NCBI GenBank assembly: GCA_012960535.1
Contig: DUBB01000008.1
Span: forward strand, 94,516 to 158,515
Length of the DNA stretch: 64,000 nt
Reading direction: 5' to 3'
Source: Gammaproteobacteria bacterium
GTDB lineage: Bacteria; Pseudomonadota; Gammaproteobacteria; Pseudomonadales; Azotimanducaceae
The position numbers and the translations under genes were made by a program. This document shows positions 18,499 through 27,012 of the stretch, piece after piece (position 1 is the first letter of the stretch; the number at the start of each line of letters is the position of its first letter). The notes under the pieces were generated by a model. It saw nothing but the letters and a program-made list of their open reading frames with translations, was not told the DNA's origin and ran no database searches.

Positions 18499-20103
18499 TT
18501 ACTGAACGATCCGTGCGAAGGTAAAGTCTGGGTCAGCCCCGACTACCTTGCGTACTACGCCTCGTACTTTTGGATTAAGCAGATAGATTACGCCCTGCTC
18601 ATACAAGGGCAGTATGACCGCATCTTCATGGATAATGCGTTGTAATTCGGCCATAGCATCCATGCGGATTTTTGGAATGGAACTGTTCATGGCGGTTCTG
18701 ACGAAACGGTCATATTCAGCGTTGTTATAGCGGCCTCGATTGTTGAGATTCCAGGAAGCGAACAGGTCACCAAAGGTCATCACATCGTCGAAATCAGGTC
18801 CCCAGCCTGCGCCAACCATATCGAAATCGCCTGATGTCATTTTGGCGAGTCTTTGTTTAAAGGTCTGTATGTCAATTTTAATATCCAGGTCCAATTTATT
18901 TTTCAGCAGTCCCTGCAAGTACTCCGCCTGCTTTGCGGCTGTCGGGCTGTCACCGACCAGAAGCACCAATGGTGGAATATGAGCGATACCGAGCTGCAGC
19001 CCCGCCTGCGTGAGCAGTTTCCTGCCCAAGGCAGTATCGGGCGCCACCTTTTGCGCTGGGTATTCAACGCGGAATTTGTCTTCAGTACCGCTCAGCCAGA
19101 CAGGAAAGAGGCTCTCTCCTCTTAGATTTCCTGGCGTTGCCAGCACTTTATTAACGAACTCATCAGCATTAAAAACAGCACTAATTGCCTGTCTGAGAGA
19201 TAGATTGCTGGTGACCCGACCTGGCCGATGGTTATATTCAAGGAAAAACACAGAGCCAGTTGAGAAGCTGCGAATTCTAAATTTTCTGGTTAGCGCATCC
19301 TGGTAAGTTTCACCATCCAGGCGGGTAAAAATTATTTTGTCATCAATGAACAGATTCAGTCTGGCCCGGGTATCTGCCGTAATGTAATCGGCTTCGATCG
19401 CATTGAGTTTGATCTGATCCCTGTTCCAGTATAGAGGGTTTTTTTTCAGTTTCATGGATGCGCTGTGCACCCAGTCAGTCATCTTAAAAGGACCGTTGAA
19501 GATAAGGTCATCGGCATCGGCTGCATAGCGGTCCAGTCGGGATTTGTAAAACTTCTCCTGAATGGGGAAGTAGCTTACAAATGCGGTTAATTTGCTGAAA
19601 TAGGCTGTGGGCCTTTCTAACTCGATTGTCAGAGTGAAATCATCGAGTGCCTGGACACCGAGTTGTTCTGGTGCCATTTTCCCCTGGTTGATGGCTTCCG
19701 CATTTTTGATGGCATATAGGATAAAGGCATATTCCGATGCGGTAGCCGGGTTCAGGGTGGTTCGCCAGGCAAAAACAAAATCATGAGCAGTGACCGTATC
19801 GCCATTGCTCCATCTGGCATCAGGCCTTAGCCAGAAGGTGGCTCTCTTATCGGTAATTTCCCATCGTTCAGCGACGCCCGGAACGAGGCGACCTCGCCGG
19901 TCATAGCGGGTAAGGCCTTCCATGATGTGACCCAGCACCATAACCGAGACCTGGTCTGTTGCTTTCATGCCGTTGAGTTGGGGTGGTTCCTGAGTCAGCG
20001 CCAGTTTGATGGTCTGGGTGTGGAAGTCGGTAGCATCCGCCTGGCACCATGAATTTTGCAGTAAAATCATGACTGCGAGAAAAATAGGCAAGGATGTATT
20101 CAT
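18499..20103 (-). CDS. oppA: peptide ABC transporter substrate-binding protein (OppA-type, SBP family 5)
   Basis: A 534-residue periplasmic binding protein with an N-terminal signal peptide (about 1-23). It carries the family 5 blocks LTQEPPQLNGMKATDQ, GHIMEGLTRYDRRGRLVPGVAERWEI, FWLRPDARWSNGDTVTAHDFVFAWR and the C-terminal DAVILPLYEQG. This is the OppA group that captures oligopeptides in the periplasm and delivers them to OppBC. It is the first gene of the operon. About 80 bp separate it from the upstream VWA gene, so a promoter could lie there or transcription could continue from the MoxR/VWA pair. The exact peptide range cannot be read from sequence. Confidence 0.92.
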   Translation of the reverse strand: MNTSLPIFLAVMILLQNSWCQADATDFHTQTIKLALTQEPPQLNGMKATDQVSVMVLGHIMEGLTRYDRRGRLVPGVAERWEITDKRATFWLRPDARWSNGDTVTAHDFVFAWRTTLNPATASEYAFILYAIKNAEAINQGKMAPEQLGVQALDDFTLTIELERPTAYFSKLTAFVSYFPIQEKFYKSRLDRYAADADDLIFNGPFKMTDWVHSASMKLKKNPLYWNRDQIKLNAIEADYITADTRARLNLFIDDKIIFTRLDGETYQDALTRKFRIRSFSTGSVFFLEYNHRPGRVTSNLSLRQAISAVFNADEFVNKVLATPGNLRGESLFPVWLSGTEDKFRVEYPAQKVAPDTALGRKLLTQAGLQLGIAHIPPLVLLVGDSPTAAKQAEYLQGLLKNKLDLDIKIDIQTFKQRLAKMTSGDFDMVGAGWGPDFDDVMTFGDLFASWNLNNRGRYNNAEYDRFVRTAMNSSIPKIRMDAMAELQRIIHEDAVILPLYEQGVIYLLNPKVRGVVRKVVGADPDFTFARIVQ

Positions 20104-20184
20104 CAGCGGGAAAACAAGTTAGCGAAAGTGGAATTCTAGCATGACCTGGCATGGTTTATTGTAAAGCGGTAGGGTCTTATTTAT

Positions 20185-21651
20185 CTAACTGGCGAAACGC
20201 AGCAGATTAGCAACCACTCTTTCCAGGTGGGTGAGTGAATTACAAACATCGGTCTGATGACAGTTTGGCGCATATTTTTTCATTTCAGCATCGCCGACAA
20301 TCCAGTTAGATCTGGGTTCAGGGTTCAACCAGATGACGCGGCGTGCTTTCTCGTACATTTCATGAAGAATTCCCGCCTTGGGGTCACCGTAATTGTTCCT
20401 GGCGTCGCCCAGAATAATCACCGTAGTCTTGTTATTGACGTCATCCATACAGTTTCGTTTGAAATCCATCAACATCTGACCATAGTCTGTTGAGCCATTA
20501 CCATAATCTCGCATGGTTTTGGCCATGGCATCTTCTAGCTTACTGTTCTCAAATAATTGGGTGACTTCACCCAGGTCGGAAGAAAATGCGAATGAGCGCA
20601 CTTTGGGAATGACCTCCGATAGACTGTATAAAAACATCAGTAGAAACCGAGAATAGTTGCTCACCGAACCGCTCACGTCGCAGATGCACATGACTTTAGG
20701 ACGATCAACTTTGATCGCTTTCCATTGCAGATCAAAAAACATACCATCATATTGCATGTTCTTGCGCAGGGTTTTGCGAACATCGAGCTGGCCTCGTTTG
20801 AACGTCTTTCTGCGTTTGGAGTGGATGGCGACGAGCTTTTTAGCCATTTTGAATACAATTTCCTGCACGTCCTTGAAGTTTCGTTTCTCCAGATTACTCA
20901 GTTTTACCTTCTTGAGGAGTTCTTCCCGAAGCTGCTTTCCGGATTCGTCTGCATGAAGAAAAAATTGTTTTTCAACATAGTCCCTAACCTGATCACGCAG
21001 ACGATCACGGCCCTGTTTGAGTTTTTTAGCTAGATTTCTCTCGGGTCGGCCGCCGTCACCCTGTAGCTGGGTGATTTCATCCTGGAGGGGTTTTAAGCCC
21101 ATGGCATCCATTATCTTTCTGGTGTACAGCCCTTTTTGAGTGAACACAACGATTTGATTGACCTCAACCCTGCGCCCGGCCTCAGACAGGGATACCATCA
21201 GTTCTGTTCGATTGCCCGACATGAGTAACTGACCCAGCGGAGATGAAGGCGTAAGCTCTGTTGTCTGGTCATCATCTTCATCTTCTGCCTCGATTTCTCC
21301 AGAGCCTTGCCCGCCTCCCTGGCCTGAACCTTTACCGCCGGGTTGGCCGTTACCTGGATTACCCGGGCTTGAGTCATCGAAATCGGTATTGTCGTCCTGG
21401 TGATCGCCATCCTCTGCCCAGGGTTGGTTTGAGATGTTTTCAAAGGTAAAAAACTTTTCAAAACTTGTCTCGAAGAGTTCTTTTTCTTCCGGTGTTTTAG
21501 AAAGAATCATGGACAGCGAGTTTTTAAGCAGGGTCCGGTTCCGGTAACCTACCAGTTCCAGCGCCTCCATCGCGTCCAGGGTTTCCGCTGGTGACACCTG
21601 GATTTCAGCGGTCCGCAGAACCTTAACAAAATCAACCAGAGTGGTTTCCAT
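20185..21651 (-). CDS. VWA domain-containing CoxE-like protein
   Basis: A 488-residue cytoplasmic protein with an N-terminal conserved region, a Gly/Ser/acidic low-complexity linker (about 80-135), a charged coiled region (about 205-290), and a C-terminal CoxE-type VWA domain with the metal site DVSGS at about 325-329 and the STDYG and ILGDARNNYGDP blocks. The start overlaps the MoxR-like ATPase stop by one base. Such VWA/MoxR pairs act as chaperones that load cofactors or remodel protein complexes (CoxD/CoxE in CO dehydrogenase maturation, or similar). No target enzyme is encoded beside it, so its client is unknown. It should not be confused with the CobT-like protein 7 kb upstream. Confidence 0.87.
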   Translation of the reverse strand: METTLVDFVKVLRTAEIQVSPAETLDAMEALELVGYRNRTLLKNSLSMILSKTPEEKELFETSFEKFFTFENISNQPWAEDGDHQDDNTDFDDSSPGNPGNGQPGGKGSGQGGGQGSGEIEAEDEDDDQTTELTPSSPLGQLLMSGNRTELMVSLSEAGRRVEVNQIVVFTQKGLYTRKIMDAMGLKPLQDEITQLQGDGGRPERNLAKKLKQGRDRLRDQVRDYVEKQFFLHADESGKQLREELLKKVKLSNLEKRNFKDVQEIVFKMAKKLVAIHSKRRKTFKRGQLDVRKTLRKNMQYDGMFFDLQWKAIKVDRPKVMCICDVSGSVSNYSRFLLMFLYSLSEVIPKVRSFAFSSDLGEVTQLFENSKLEDAMAKTMRDYGNGSTDYGQMLMDFKRNCMDDVNNKTTVIILGDARNNYGDPKAGILHEMYEKARRVIWLNPEPRSNWIVGDAEMKKYAPNCHQTDVCNSLTHLERVVANLLRFAS

Positions 21652-22607
21652 TAAGCTTCCTTGGTGGCCTTATTGGTCAGCATCTGCACTTCGGCTTGCA
21701 CGGTTTCAATATCTTCCTGAAATTTCAGAATTACATTGAGTGTTTGACGAACCAGATCAGCATCAAGGGATTCAGTATGTAGAAGAATCAATGTCTTTGC
21801 CCAGTCTATGGTTTCACTGATGGCAGGGACTTTTTTAAGATCCATTTCACGTAGTTCCTGGATAAACGAAACTAACTGCTTTCTCAGATTAGCAGGAATC
21901 TCTGGAACCCTGGCATGGACTATCTGTCCTTCAAGGTCTGCATCTGGAAATGGGATATACAGGTGCAAGCAGCGCCTCTTCAGCGCATCACTGATCTCCC
22001 GGGTATTGTTGCTGGTTAGGAATACCAGCGGCTTTCTATCCGGATCAGCTCGTACCGTGCCGATTTCAGGAATGGATATCTGGTAGTCGGATAGCAGTTC
22101 AAGCAGCAGGGATTCAAATTCGTGATCAGACTTGTCTACTTCATCAATCAGCAGAACGCAGCCTTCGGTTTCCTTGATCGCTTTGAGTAGCGGTCGAGGT
22201 TCGAGAAATTGTTCGGAAAAAAAGATGTCGCCAAATTCGTGAAGTTTTGTAACCGACTCACTCAACCCTCTTGCCCCTTCAAGGATCTCGCCTAGGGTCT
22301 CCTTGAGAACCTGCGTATAAAGTAATTGCTTGCCGTACTTCCATTCGTAGATAGCCTTGGATTCGTCTAGCCCCTCATAACACTGCAGACGGATACATTC
22401 GAGATCAAGCATTGCTGCAACCGATTTTGCCAGTTCTGTTTTACCGACGCCTGGTGGGCCTTCAATTAGAATCGGTTTGTCAAGATGGTAGGCCAGAAAT
22501 ACCGCAGTGGCGATCTGGGTATTCGAAATGTAGTTTAGCCCTTCCAGTCCCAGTCGAATTTTTTCGATACTTTCCAGCTTCTCGTCGTTTTCAATGCTCA
22601 CCCGCAA
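21651..22607 (-). CDS. MoxR-family AAA+ ATPase
   Basis: A 318-residue AAA+ ATPase of the MoxR group. Walker A is EGPPGVGKT at about 49-57, Walker B is LLIDEVDKSD, sensor 1 is FLTSNNTREI, and the pore-helical region matches MoxR/CoxD proteins (ALKRRCLHLYIPFPD). It is encoded immediately upstream of the CoxE-like VWA gene (one-base overlap of stop and start), the standard arrangement for an AAA+/VWA chaperone pair. It is the second AAA+/VWA module in the window. The 250 bp upstream separate it from the divergent amidohydrolase gene and probably hold both promoters. Confidence 0.92.
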   Translation of the reverse strand: MRVSIENDEKLESIEKIRLGLEGLNYISNTQIATAVFLAYHLDKPILIEGPPGVGKTELAKSVAAMLDLECIRLQCYEGLDESKAIYEWKYGKQLLYTQVLKETLGEILEGARGLSESVTKLHEFGDIFFSEQFLEPRPLLKAIKETEGCVLLIDEVDKSDHEFESLLLELLSDYQISIPEIGTVRADPDRKPLVFLTSNNTREISDALKRRCLHLYIPFPDADLEGQIVHARVPEIPANLRKQLVSFIQELREMDLKKVPAISETIDWAKTLILLHTESLDADLVRQTLNVILKFQEDIETVQAEVQMLTNKATKEA

Positions 22608-22857
22608 TTCCTTTTAATGATCGTTACCAGCCGCTGGTCTAGTGGCAAGCGGCAAGCCATTATGTAAAGCAATCAGAGGCTTGTACAGGATGAATGTATT
22701 TATCATTGCTTTCTATTGAGTTGAATAACACTTAATGATGAGGGTATTTCAGTGGAAATCAAACTGCTTAAGTCGAGAATACGCAGTTTCGATAGAGAAG
22801 ACGGGGGTAAAAGCATATGGTAGCGTTAGTTACAAACAGCAGACAGGGTATAAACAG

Positions 22858-24273
22858 ATGGTTAAGCTACTCATCACTCTAGCCTTTGCGGCCTGCATTT
22901 TCACTGCCCAGGCAATGGACGTCTATCCGTCTACCTATCAGCCGCCAGAGGCACCTGATCTATTGATTATCAATGCCAGTCTGTATGTGGGTGATGGTAG
23001 TGAAATTGAAAAGGGCTTTGTTCATGTCAGGCAGGGTCAGATCGTGGACGTTGGCGCAGGCAGTCCAGTCGATATTGAAAGCACATGGGTTATTGATGCC
23101 CAGGGGAAGTGGGTGACACCCGGTATCATCGACGTACATAGCCATTTAGGAAATTATCCATCGCCAAGTTACAGGGGAAGCAGTGATGGAAACGAGGCGA
23201 CCTCGCCCGTGACTTCGGAAGTCTGGGCAGAACACAGTGTTTGGCCACAGGATCCCCAGTTTCCATTAGCGCTTGCAGGTGGTGTAACCACCCTGCAGGT
23301 ATTGCCGGGCTCAGCTAATTTATTTGGTGGCAGAAGTGTCACCGTCAAAAATGTCTGGTCGAGAACGGTTCAGGGGATGAAATTTCCTGGCGCGCCGTAC
23401 GGTTTAAAAATGGCCTGCGGAGAAAATCCGAAGAGAGTCTATGGTAGGAAAGGGTCAGCACCGTCGACCAGGATGGGTAATTTTGCTGGCTACCGCAAAG
23501 CCTGGATTGACGCGCTTGAATACCAGCAAAGCTGGGTGCGTTACCAACGAGATCTAACTAAGTTCGAGGATCAGAGGACAGCTTCTGATGATTCGTCTGA
23601 TGAAGAAGGTAAAGACGATAAAGAAGAGCCCAGTCCACCCAAACGAAACCTGCAAATGGAAACCCTGGTGGGTGTTCTTGACGGTGACATTCTGGTTCAC
23701 AATCATTGTTATCGTGCCGACGAAATGGCCCAGATAATTGATCTTTCAAAAGAATTCGGTTACCAGGTGACTGCGTTTCATCATGCAGTTGAGGCATACA
23801 AGATTACGGATCTGTTAGCTGAAAATAATATCTGTTCTGCCATGTGGGCCGATTGGTGGCAGTTTAAGCTGGAATCGTTTGATGGTATTCAGGAAAACAT
23901 TCCCCTGGTCCATAGTGCCGGGGCCTGTGCGATCGTGCATTCGGATTCTGCGATCGGGATTCAGCGTTTGAACCAGGAGGCCGCTAAAGCGCTGGCAGCG
24001 GGGGCACGACTGGGATTGACCATATCACGAGCAGAGGCCATGACCTGGATTACCGGCAATGCTGCCAAGGCCCTGGGAATTGATCATAAAACGGGTACTT
24101 TGCACAATGGCAAGATGGCTGATCTGGTGATCTGGAGCCATGATCCGTTCAGTGTGTATGCGCGGGCGGAGAAGGTATTTATAGATGGTGTGCTTCGATT
24201 GGATATCGATAAAGGCCTGAAACCAGTGACTGATTTTGAACTAGGTTTACGAATACAGGATACCCAATCATGA
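22858..24273 (+). CDS. secreted amidohydrolase-superfamily protein with intact metal site
   Basis: I take ATG 22858 as the start because it is followed by a clear signal peptide (MVKLLITLAFAACIFTAQA) and preceded by AGGG; the frame is open further upstream without family features. The mature protein (471 residues in all) is an imidazolonepropionase-like amidohydrolase. The metal-binding HxH lies at His94 and His96 in TPGIIDVHSH; further ligand-type residues are in HNHCYRADEM, AFHHAVEAYK and IVHSDSAIGIQRL, and the C-terminal ADLVIWSHDPF block is typical. Residues about 237-262 form an acidic, lysine-rich insertion. The next gene is a paralogue starting four bases before this stop, so the two are co-translated. 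The substrate is unknown. Confidence 0.87.
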   Translation: MVKLLITLAFAACIFTAQAMDVYPSTYQPPEAPDLLIINASLYVGDGSEIEKGFVHVRQGQIVDVGAGSPVDIESTWVIDAQGKWVTPGIIDVHSHLGNYPSPSYRGSSDGNEATSPVTSEVWAEHSVWPQDPQFPLALAGGVTTLQVLPGSANLFGGRSVTVKNVWSRTVQGMKFPGAPYGLKMACGENPKRVYGRKGSAPSTRMGNFAGYRKAWIDALEYQQSWVRYQRDLTKFEDQRTASDDSSDEEGKDDKEEPSPPKRNLQMETLVGVLDGDILVHNHCYRADEMAQIIDLSKEFGYQVTAFHHAVEAYKITDLLAENNICSAMWADWWQFKLESFDGIQENIPLVHSAGACAIVHSDSAIGIQRLNQEAAKALAAGARLGLTISRAEAMTWITGNAAKALGIDHKTGTLHNGKMADLVIWSHDPFSVYARAEKVFIDGVLRLDIDKGLKPVTDFELGLRIQDTQS

Positions 24274-25559
24274 AACGATTATTGATACTGCTTTGTCTGG
24301 TTGCCGGTTATGGTCACGGCTCACCTGTGCTGATCAAGAACGCAAAGCTGGCACAGCATGGCCTGGATAATGAGATGCTGGTTGATATTCTGGTGCAGGG
24401 CGATAGATTTGAAGCTGTACAGAAAGCTTCGTCGTTCGCTGATGATGTTTACCAGACGCTGGAAGTCATTGATGCTGAAGGTCGTTGGGTGACGCCAGGC
24501 TTTATTGACTCAGCGACGTCGATTGGCCTGGTGGATGTGCCAGGTTTAGGTGTCAGCAGTGACAATCAGGTAGAAGATTTTCCTCTGGGAGCCGGTTTCT
24601 CGGTGTCACTTGCGTTAAACCCAGATTCGTCACTGATTGCAATGGCACCGACTGACGGAATTACCCGTGGGGTTATTGTGCCCGCGCCCGGCAACAGCAA
24701 CTATGCGGGCCAGAGTTCTGTGGTGGAGTTTTCCGGTCACGCAGAATTTGTCTTTTATACCGATAATGCAGTGCATCTCTATTTACGAGAACGGGACAGA
24801 AAATTTGCCGGTGGATCGAGAGCAGCCGCGCTCTACTCTGCCATGCTTGGGTTGCGCGAAAGCCAGCGCTATAGCCAAAATCGGCGAGCATTTGCTGCCA
24901 ACAAGCTGCGACCGTTTAAATTAAGTGAAGCGGATTTAAAGGCACTCGCCAAGGTGGTTTCAGGACAGCTGGTTCTGGCAGTGCACGTTGACAGGGCTGC
25001 TGACATCAGGGCGGTATTAACTGCTCTTGCTGAATTTGAGGCCATCAGGCCTGTTCTGATGGGTGCCACTGAAGCCTGGAAACTGGCAGATGATTTAGCC
25101 GCCCGGGGTGTTCCTGTGGTGCTTAATGTTCTCGATAACACGCCGGATAATTTTGATAAATTGGGTGCTCGGTTGGACAACGCAGCGATCCTGTCAGCGG
25201 CAGCTGTGCGCATAGCCTTTATGTCCAGCACACCATTTTCTGAGTTTCGATCGCTGACCCAGGCTGCCGGTGTGGCTGTGGCAAATGGCCTGCCTTTTAA
25301 ACGTGCTTTGCAGGCAATCACATCCAGCCCGGCCCAGATTTGGGGTCTTGATTCACTGGGTAGTATTGAAGCTGGTGGTATCGCTGATCTCGTGATCTGG
25401 GATGGCGATCCTCTGGAATTAATGTCGACGCCGGTTAAGACGATGATTAATGGCAACTGGGTTGAATCCAGGACACGTCAATCGTTACTTGCAAGGCGTT
25501 ATCTTCGCCTGTCAAAAGGGCAGGTCCCTGATGGCAGCACTGCTGGGCTTGAGAAATGA
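24270..25559 (+). CDS. secreted amidohydrolase-like paralogue lacking the HxH metal motif
   Basis: A 429-residue protein with a signal peptide (about 1-17) and the overall amidohydrolase layout: an N-terminal beta region, VTPGFIDSATS at about 75-84, and the C-terminal block GIADLVIWDGDPLE. At the place where its upstream paralogue has HxH (IDVHSH), this protein has Ala82 and Ser84, so the first metal ligands are lost, and the other His/Asp ligand blocks are also not obvious. It may be a non-catalytic partner or have a changed metal site. Its start overlaps the upstream stop by four bases, which suggests equal production and a possible hetero-complex. Similar tandem pairs are known to me from other gammaproteobacteria, without an assigned role. 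Confidence 0.82.
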   Translation: MKRLLILLCLVAGYGHGSPVLIKNAKLAQHGLDNEMLVDILVQGDRFEAVQKASSFADDVYQTLEVIDAEGRWVTPGFIDSATSIGLVDVPGLGVSSDNQVEDFPLGAGFSVSLALNPDSSLIAMAPTDGITRGVIVPAPGNSNYAGQSSVVEFSGHAEFVFYTDNAVHLYLRERDRKFAGGSRAAALYSAMLGLRESQRYSQNRRAFAANKLRPFKLSEADLKALAKVVSGQLVLAVHVDRAADIRAVLTALAEFEAIRPVLMGATEAWKLADDLAARGVPVVLNVLDNTPDNFDKLGARLDNAAILSAAAVRIAFMSSTPFSEFRSLTQAAGVAVANGLPFKRALQAITSSPAQIWGLDSLGSIEAGGIADLVIWDGDPLELMSTPVKTMINGNWVESRTRQSLLARRYLRLSKGQVPDGSTAGLEK

Positions 25560-25593
25560 TAGAGCGATAACCACTGGCAGTCCTAAAAGATGA

Positions 25594-25635
25594 AGACAAG
25601 AGACAAGAGATAAGACATAAGAGATAAGACAGGAG
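25594..25635 (+). repeat. 7-bp tandem repeat, six imperfect units, upstream of the M20 peptidase gene
   Basis: Six consecutive seven-base units read AGACAAG, AGACAAG, AGATAAG, ACATAAG, AGATAAG, ACAGGAG. The last unit supplies an AGGAG Shine-Dalgarno sequence seven bases before the ATG at 25643. The repeat fills half of the 83-bp gap after the amidohydrolase pair. Confidence 0.8.
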
Positions 25636-25642
25636 AGAATCT

Positions 25643-26968
25643 ATGGTTAATAGACTGATCGTCAGGATTTGCCTTGGCATGCTGTTGTTGAGTTGCAGCG
25701 TGGCCTACGCAGGTCAGTTGGAAGATGAAGCTCGTTCGGATTATGAGAAATACCTGGGGGAGCTATTCAGGTATTTTCATGCCAATCCGGAATTGTCTTT
25801 TGTCGAATTCAAAACCTCGGCGAGAATTGCCCGGGAGCTTGAGTCCATAGGTTTCGAAGTAACCGGTGGTGTGGGGACCACGGGTGTGGTGGCCATCCTG
25901 AGAAACGGGGACGGTCCGTTGGTGATGATGAGAGCGGATATGGATGGCTTACCGGTACAGGAACGCGCCAGCCTGCCCTATGCTTCGAAAGTGTTCCAGG
26001 AAAATTCAGAGGGCAAGGTTTTCCCGGTGATGCATGCCTGTGGACATGATGTGCATATGACTTCTCTGATCGGTACCGCCCGCAGGATGGTTGCCAGCAA
26101 AGTTACCTGGTCAGGCACGTTGATGCTGGTTGCCCAGCCGGCAGAAGAATGGAAGATTTCAGGCGCCAAGGCAATGCGAGAAGACCGCATCTGGGAACGG
26201 TTTGGCAAACCCGATTATGCCCTGGCTTTTCATGTGGCCGCAGATATTGAAGCGGGCAAACTGTTTGCGCCGCGTAATGCTGCCTATTCTGCGGTCGACT
26301 CACTTGATGTTATTGTGCCCGGCATCGGCGCTCATGGGGCCAGTCCTCATCGAGGTCGGGACCCGATTGTGATTGCCTCCCAGATTGTCCTGGCCTTGCA
26401 GACCCTGGTATCCCGAGAGTTGTCGCCCAGGGAACCTGGTGTGGTCACGGTGGGTGTTTTCAAGGCAGGCAATAAAAGGAACGTCATTGGTGAACTGGCC
26501 AGGCTGGAATTGACGGTTCGCTCAGACAATGAAAGTACCCGGGACAAACTGCTGGCGGGTATTGAACGAATTGCTGTGAATATCGGCCGAGCCGCTGATT
26601 TGCCCGAAGACCGGTTGCCTTATATTGAGATGAAAGGCGGAGTTCCGGTTACTGCCAACGATGAAGTCCTGGTTGATCGACTCACTTCCCGCTGGCGGCG
26701 CGAATTTGGCGAGGATATGCTGGCTCAGTATGAGCGGCAGGGTATGGGAGGGGAAGATTTTCCATTCTTCACCCAGGCACCTTATATACCCAGTGTTTAC
26801 TTTAGTGTCGGTGGCACGCCCAAGGAAAATTTTGTGCGCGAGGCGCAGGGAGGTGTGGCCGTGCCGTCCCATCACTCGCCGCTGTTTGAAATAAGCCCGG
26901 AACCTGCAGTTGTATCAGGCGTTATGGCAACGGTCAGCGCGCTGCGCGAGTTAATGCCTGTGGATTAG
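25643..26968 (+). CDS. secreted M20 family metallopeptidase/amidohydrolase
   Basis: A 441-residue protein with a signal peptide ending near residue 24 (LLLSCSVAYAGQ). It shows the M20/hippurate-hydrolase layout: metal ligands in MRADMDGLPVQE and HACGHDVHMTSLIGTA, the catalytic glutamate in QPAEEW, a dimerisation lid domain starting at GAHGASPHRGRDPI, and the C-terminal GGEDFPFF and PSHHSPLFEI blocks with the last metal-binding histidine. Related enzymes remove acyl groups from amino acids or hydrolyse amides. An AGGAG site formed by a 7-bp repeat lies upstream. It follows the two amidohydrolase genes in the same direction and may serve with them in periplasmic degradation of peptides or acyl-amino acids. 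Confidence 0.92.
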   Translation: MVNRLIVRICLGMLLLSCSVAYAGQLEDEARSDYEKYLGELFRYFHANPELSFVEFKTSARIARELESIGFEVTGGVGTTGVVAILRNGDGPLVMMRADMDGLPVQERASLPYASKVFQENSEGKVFPVMHACGHDVHMTSLIGTARRMVASKVTWSGTLMLVAQPAEEWKISGAKAMREDRIWERFGKPDYALAFHVAADIEAGKLFAPRNAAYSAVDSLDVIVPGIGAHGASPHRGRDPIVIASQIVLALQTLVSRELSPREPGVVTVGVFKAGNKRNVIGELARLELTVRSDNESTRDKLLAGIERIAVNIGRAADLPEDRLPYIEMKGGVPVTANDEVLVDRLTSRWRREFGEDMLAQYERQGMGGEDFPFFTQAPYIPSVYFSVGGTPKENFVREAQGGVAVPSHHSPLFEISPEPAVVSGVMATVSALRELMPVD

Positions 26969-27012
26969 AGCGAGGCAAGCGGGTTTTGCTTTGATATCGA
27001 ATTTGCCCGCGT

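Noticed and set aside
22735..22857. N-terminal extension of the first amidohydrolase
   Set aside because: The true N terminus is the signal peptide at 22858; the 41-residue extension is unlike the family.
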